Assembly: GCA_012839665.1 (NCBI GenBank)
Contig: DUMX01000314.1
Coordinates: forward strand, 1 to 14,195
Direction of reading: 5' to 3'
DNA: 14,195 nt
From: Gelria sp.
GTDB taxonomy: Bacteria; Bacillota; Syntrophomonadia; Syntrophomonadales; Syntrophomonadaceae
The notes beneath the pieces were generated by a model. The model saw only the letters and a list, made by a program, of their open reading frames with translations, was not told the origin of the DNA and did not search any database. How positions within the stretch are numbered: the first letter of the stretch is position 1; each line of letters begins with the position of its first letter. Below are positions 11,799 through 14,195 of the stretch, in pieces. Both the position numbers and the translations under genes were made by a program.

Positions 11799-13304
11799 AT
11801 GAAAAAAAGTTTTAATGATTTGGGTATTTCGTCACCTATTTTAAAGGCCTTGGAAGATATGGGGTTTGAGGCTCCTACAGAGGTACAGCACAGGGCCATT
11901 CCTCATGTTCTGAATCAGGAAGATGTAATTGTCATGTCTAAAACAGGCAGCGGCAAGACTGCCGTTTTTGGTATTCCTATGCTGCAAATAACTGATTTCA
12001 GAGCAGCTGGGCCCCAGGGTCTGATTCTCACCCCCACACGGGAATTGGCAGTTCAAGTAGACAGCGACCTAAAACAGATGGGTAAACATCTTCAGCACAA
12101 GACCACGGCTGTATATGGGCAGCATAATATGAAAGTTGAAATTAGGGCCCTTAATAAGGGCGTTTCCATTGTTACTGGAACACCGGGGCGGGTATTTGAT
12201 CACATCCGGCAAGGGAATCTGGAAACCAAACATATACGCTTTTTAGTACTTGATGAAGCTGATCGGATGTTGGACATGGGCTTTGTGGACCAAGTGGAGA
12301 GAATTATTAAAACTCTCCCCAAAGATAGGGTGACCCTCCTTTTTTCAGCTACTGTACCCGATGAAATTCGTAAAATCTGCAGGGTATATATGAAACATCC
12401 GGTAACTATTGAAATTGAATCACAGACTATGACGGTGGATACCACCCAGCAAGTTTATTACCGGGTGCAAGAAAACGAAAAGAGAAAACAATTAAATCGG
12501 CTACTGCTGGTTGAACAGCCGGAAAGCTGTGTTATTTTCTGCAATACACGATTTATGGTCGATAAGGTGCAAAGATTCTTATACCAGAAGGGGTATGCTT
12601 GTTGGGCCTTGCACGGAGATATCCCTCAAACTAGACGCATGAAGACCCTGAAGAAGTTCAAACAGGGAGAGTTTCATTTGCTGGTAGCCACGGATGTTGC
12701 TGCCCGCGGTATTCACATAGACGATTTATCCCTGGTGATTAACTATGATGTTCCTATCGAAAAAGACAGCTATATACATAGAATCGGACGTACCGGCAGA
12801 GCCGGAAACGTAGGCCGTGCCATCTCTTTGGTTACGGGTGAAGACATCATGACACTTTATGAGATTGAAGAACATATTGGAGTTTTAATTGAGGAAATGG
12901 AACTGCCATCGGAGGCTCTTCTCAATGAGCGCAGAGCTTCGGCTAATAAATGGAAAAAAGCGAATTCACCGAAAAGGCAGCAGTCGCCCAGGGCTGCTTC
13001 GAAGCCGAAATCAAATAAAACTCAAAAGAAGCACTCGCATACCAGGTCTTCTCAAAGTCATGACAAACACAAAGAACGGCCGAGTCAGGTAAACAGGGAT
13101 TACAATACGACCCAAAGGGTCAATAAAGCGTATGTTGCCGAGCAGGCAAAACCAGTCCCCGCAATCGCTAAACCTGTGCCTCCTAATTCCAGGGAAACTA
13201 ATGCAGTCAAAGCCAAACCAGGCACTAAGATTGTGCAGACTCAAGATTCTAAACCTGAGAAGTCCTTCCACCAGCGTTTACTACAGCGCATATTGGGCAG
13301 GTAA
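11799..13304 (+). CDS. DEAD-box ATP-dependent RNA helicase
   Basis: A 501-residue protein that unwinds RNA duplexes with ATP; such enzymes act in ribosome assembly, RNA decay and cold adaptation. The full motif set is present: Q motif (F5 to PTEVQ at 26-30), Walker A SKTGSGKT (47-54), PTRELA (79-84), TPGR (128-131), DEAD (152-155), SAT (183-185), ATDVAARG (297-304) and HRIGRTGRAG (327-336). After about residue 375 comes a ~125-residue basic, low-complexity tail rich in Lys, Ser, Gln and Pro, likely a disordered RNA-binding extension like those of CshA/DeaD types. An extended -10 promoter lies upstream and the ribosome binding site (GAAAGAAG) is moderate. Confidence 0.95.
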   Translation: MKKSFNDLGISSPILKALEDMGFEAPTEVQHRAIPHVLNQEDVIVMSKTGSGKTAVFGIPMLQITDFRAAGPQGLILTPTRELAVQVDSDLKQMGKHLQHKTTAVYGQHNMKVEIRALNKGVSIVTGTPGRVFDHIRQGNLETKHIRFLVLDEADRMLDMGFVDQVERIIKTLPKDRVTLLFSATVPDEIRKICRVYMKHPVTIEIESQTMTVDTTQQVYYRVQENEKRKQLNRLLLVEQPESCVIFCNTRFMVDKVQRFLYQKGYACWALHGDIPQTRRMKTLKKFKQGEFHLLVATDVAARGIHIDDLSLVINYDVPIEKDSYIHRIGRTGRAGNVGRAISLVTGEDIMTLYEIEEHIGVLIEEMELPSEALLNERRASANKWKKANSPKRQQSPRAASKPKSNKTQKKHSHTRSSQSHDKHKERPSQVNRDYNTTQRVNKAYVAEQAKPVPAIAKPVPPNSRETNAVKAKPGTKIVQTQDSKPEKSFHQRLLQRILGR

Positions 13305-13333
13305 GGGAACTCGCTATTCATTTTTCCTCTTCA

Positions 13334-14140
13334 TTACTTTCCAGGTTTAAAATCACAGGGAGAATCCATAATACAATTTTTACAGGATTGCTTCGACACC
13401 GACAGGGGTTTTTCTTTCAGCAAGCTGCGAGCCATGGCGAGAGCAGCTTGCACCTGTTGTTTCTCACCTTCTACTGCCAGCATAATGCTACCTTCAGAAC
13501 CACCTACTCCTCCAGCGCTTGCGACCGTAGCATCTACTCCGAATAAAGTATTCAACGCATTTATTTCAGTGTAAATTTGTCCCAAAGGCAAAATGGCCAA
13601 ACCGCAGCGCAGTCCCAGACTATTATCAATACGTTTAATACCCATAATCTTTGCCGCTGCCTGGCAGGAGGGAATCATCTTTTCATGGCCTACAGGGATG
13701 ATGACCTGGGAGCCACGTGCGGCCAAAATACCAAAGGAAGCTCCCACGGTTCCTCCGCTGGGGTTGGCCATCAGTACTCCGGCATTCCCGCCGGCGTCAA
13801 AGGCATTAGCCCCTTTGATAAATACATCATCACGTCCGAACCCGTTTAGAAATTCCACCCAGTCAACCTCTACCCGTTGACCCTTTTCCAGGCATATATG
13901 GGATAAACGGTTGTCAGCAGTAACACAGGGTAGCCCGCTACTGATAACACCTGCCGCAAACAAACGTTGCTCTTGTGCATCTATTAAACCCAACTCATGA
14001 GCGATGTAAGAATTGGTGGTGCCAACACAGATAATAACTTTGCCTGTGGTATAGGCATGTCTAAATACGGGTTCATTGATTACTCCACGGGCGATGAGAC
14101 GTTTGGCTGCCGCCGGGGATAAAACGAGTGTAGCTATCAC
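13334..14140 (-). CDS. Conserved glycine-rich protein of unknown function
   Basis: A 268-residue soluble protein. It opens with LVLSPAAAKRLIARGV, then KVIICVGTTNSYIAHEL (33-50), a glycine-rich segment NAFDAGGNAGVLMANPSGGTVGASFG (112-137), IIPVGHEKMIP (147-157) and GGVGGSEGSIMLAVEG (210-225). The glycine-rich loops suggest a nucleotide or phosphate-binding fold. The C-terminus has CKNCIMDSPC (253-262), a possible metal site. I recognise the pattern as recurring in clostridia but cannot name a function. The start is GTG at 14140 with GGGAGG eight bases upstream. It converges with the helicase gene, leaving 29 bp between the stop codons and no clear terminator. Confidence 0.8.
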   Translation of the reverse strand: MIATLVLSPAAAKRLIARGVINEPVFRHAYTTGKVIICVGTTNSYIAHELGLIDAQEQRLFAAGVISSGLPCVTADNRLSHICLEKGQRVEVDWVEFLNGFGRDDVFIKGANAFDAGGNAGVLMANPSGGTVGASFGILAARGSQVIIPVGHEKMIPSCQAAAKIMGIKRIDNSLGLRCGLAILPLGQIYTEINALNTLFGVDATVASAGGVGGSEGSIMLAVEGEKQQVQAALAMARSLLKEKPLSVSKQSCKNCIMDSPCDFKPGK

Positions 14141-14195
14141 TTCTATAACCTCCCGGTATTAGAATCAATCATATGGCAATATATCAGGTTCCCCA

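Overview
The window looks like accessory chromosome from a low-to-mid-GC anaerobic Firmicute, probably a Desulfotomaculum/Peptococcaceae-like Clostridium. This placement is an inference. It rests on a small-gene cluster of the DUF1659, DUF2922 and YvrJ families, strong AAAGGAGG-type ribosome binding sites with frequent GTG and TTG starts, and a nitroreductase with two [4Fe-4S] ferredoxin motifs. No species can be named from the sequence alone.

Layout. Positions 1-1362 are GC-rich, gene-free and full of folded repeats. They hold a 56-bp-arm palindrome bracketed by 24-bp direct repeats, a 73-bp higher-order tandem repeat of small hairpins whose arms change in a compensated way, and a ~213-nt rod of stacked helices. 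Next comes a leftward small-gene operon (DUF1659, DUF2922, internal terminator, YvrJ, unknown; 2488-1410). A rightward three-gene envelope operon follows (2895-4264: four-helix membrane protein, VanZ-like membrane protein, exported protein) and ends in a 14-bp-stem terminator. A leftward pair follows (5136-4460: cysteine-containing small protein and an orphan OmpR-type winged helix), then ~690 bp of gene debris and hairpins.

Positions 5828-7774 form a decaying restriction-modification-like operon. It has a broken ~62-codon first gene, an intact PLD-family nuclease with a C-terminal helix-turn-helix, an 83-residue companion, and a DNA methyltransferase that has two in-frame amber codons just after its only well-placed start. 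The genes overlap by about 10 bp, which suggests coupled translation.

Positions 7836-10168 are an integration hotspot. A 3' half of a tRNA-Lys with its terminator lies on the minus strand. Two diverged copies of a tRNA-Thr 3' half with its terminator lie on the plus strand at 8106 and 10089. Each remnant begins in or near the anticodon loop, as expected for tyrosine-recombinase attachment sites. The ~2-kb island between the two Thr copies carries an AbiEii-like nucleotidyltransferase toxin module (its first gene frameshifted) and an unknown protein, but no integrase.

From about 10.3 kb on the sequence looks like ordinary backbone: a conserved unknown protein, the ferredoxin-nitroreductase, a DEAD-box RNA helicase with an extended -10 promoter, and a convergent gene for a conserved glycine-rich protein of unknown function.

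The strongest candidates for something undescribed are the structured repeat locus at the left end, the amber-interrupted methyltransferase operon, and the integrase-less island between tRNA-Thr remnants.
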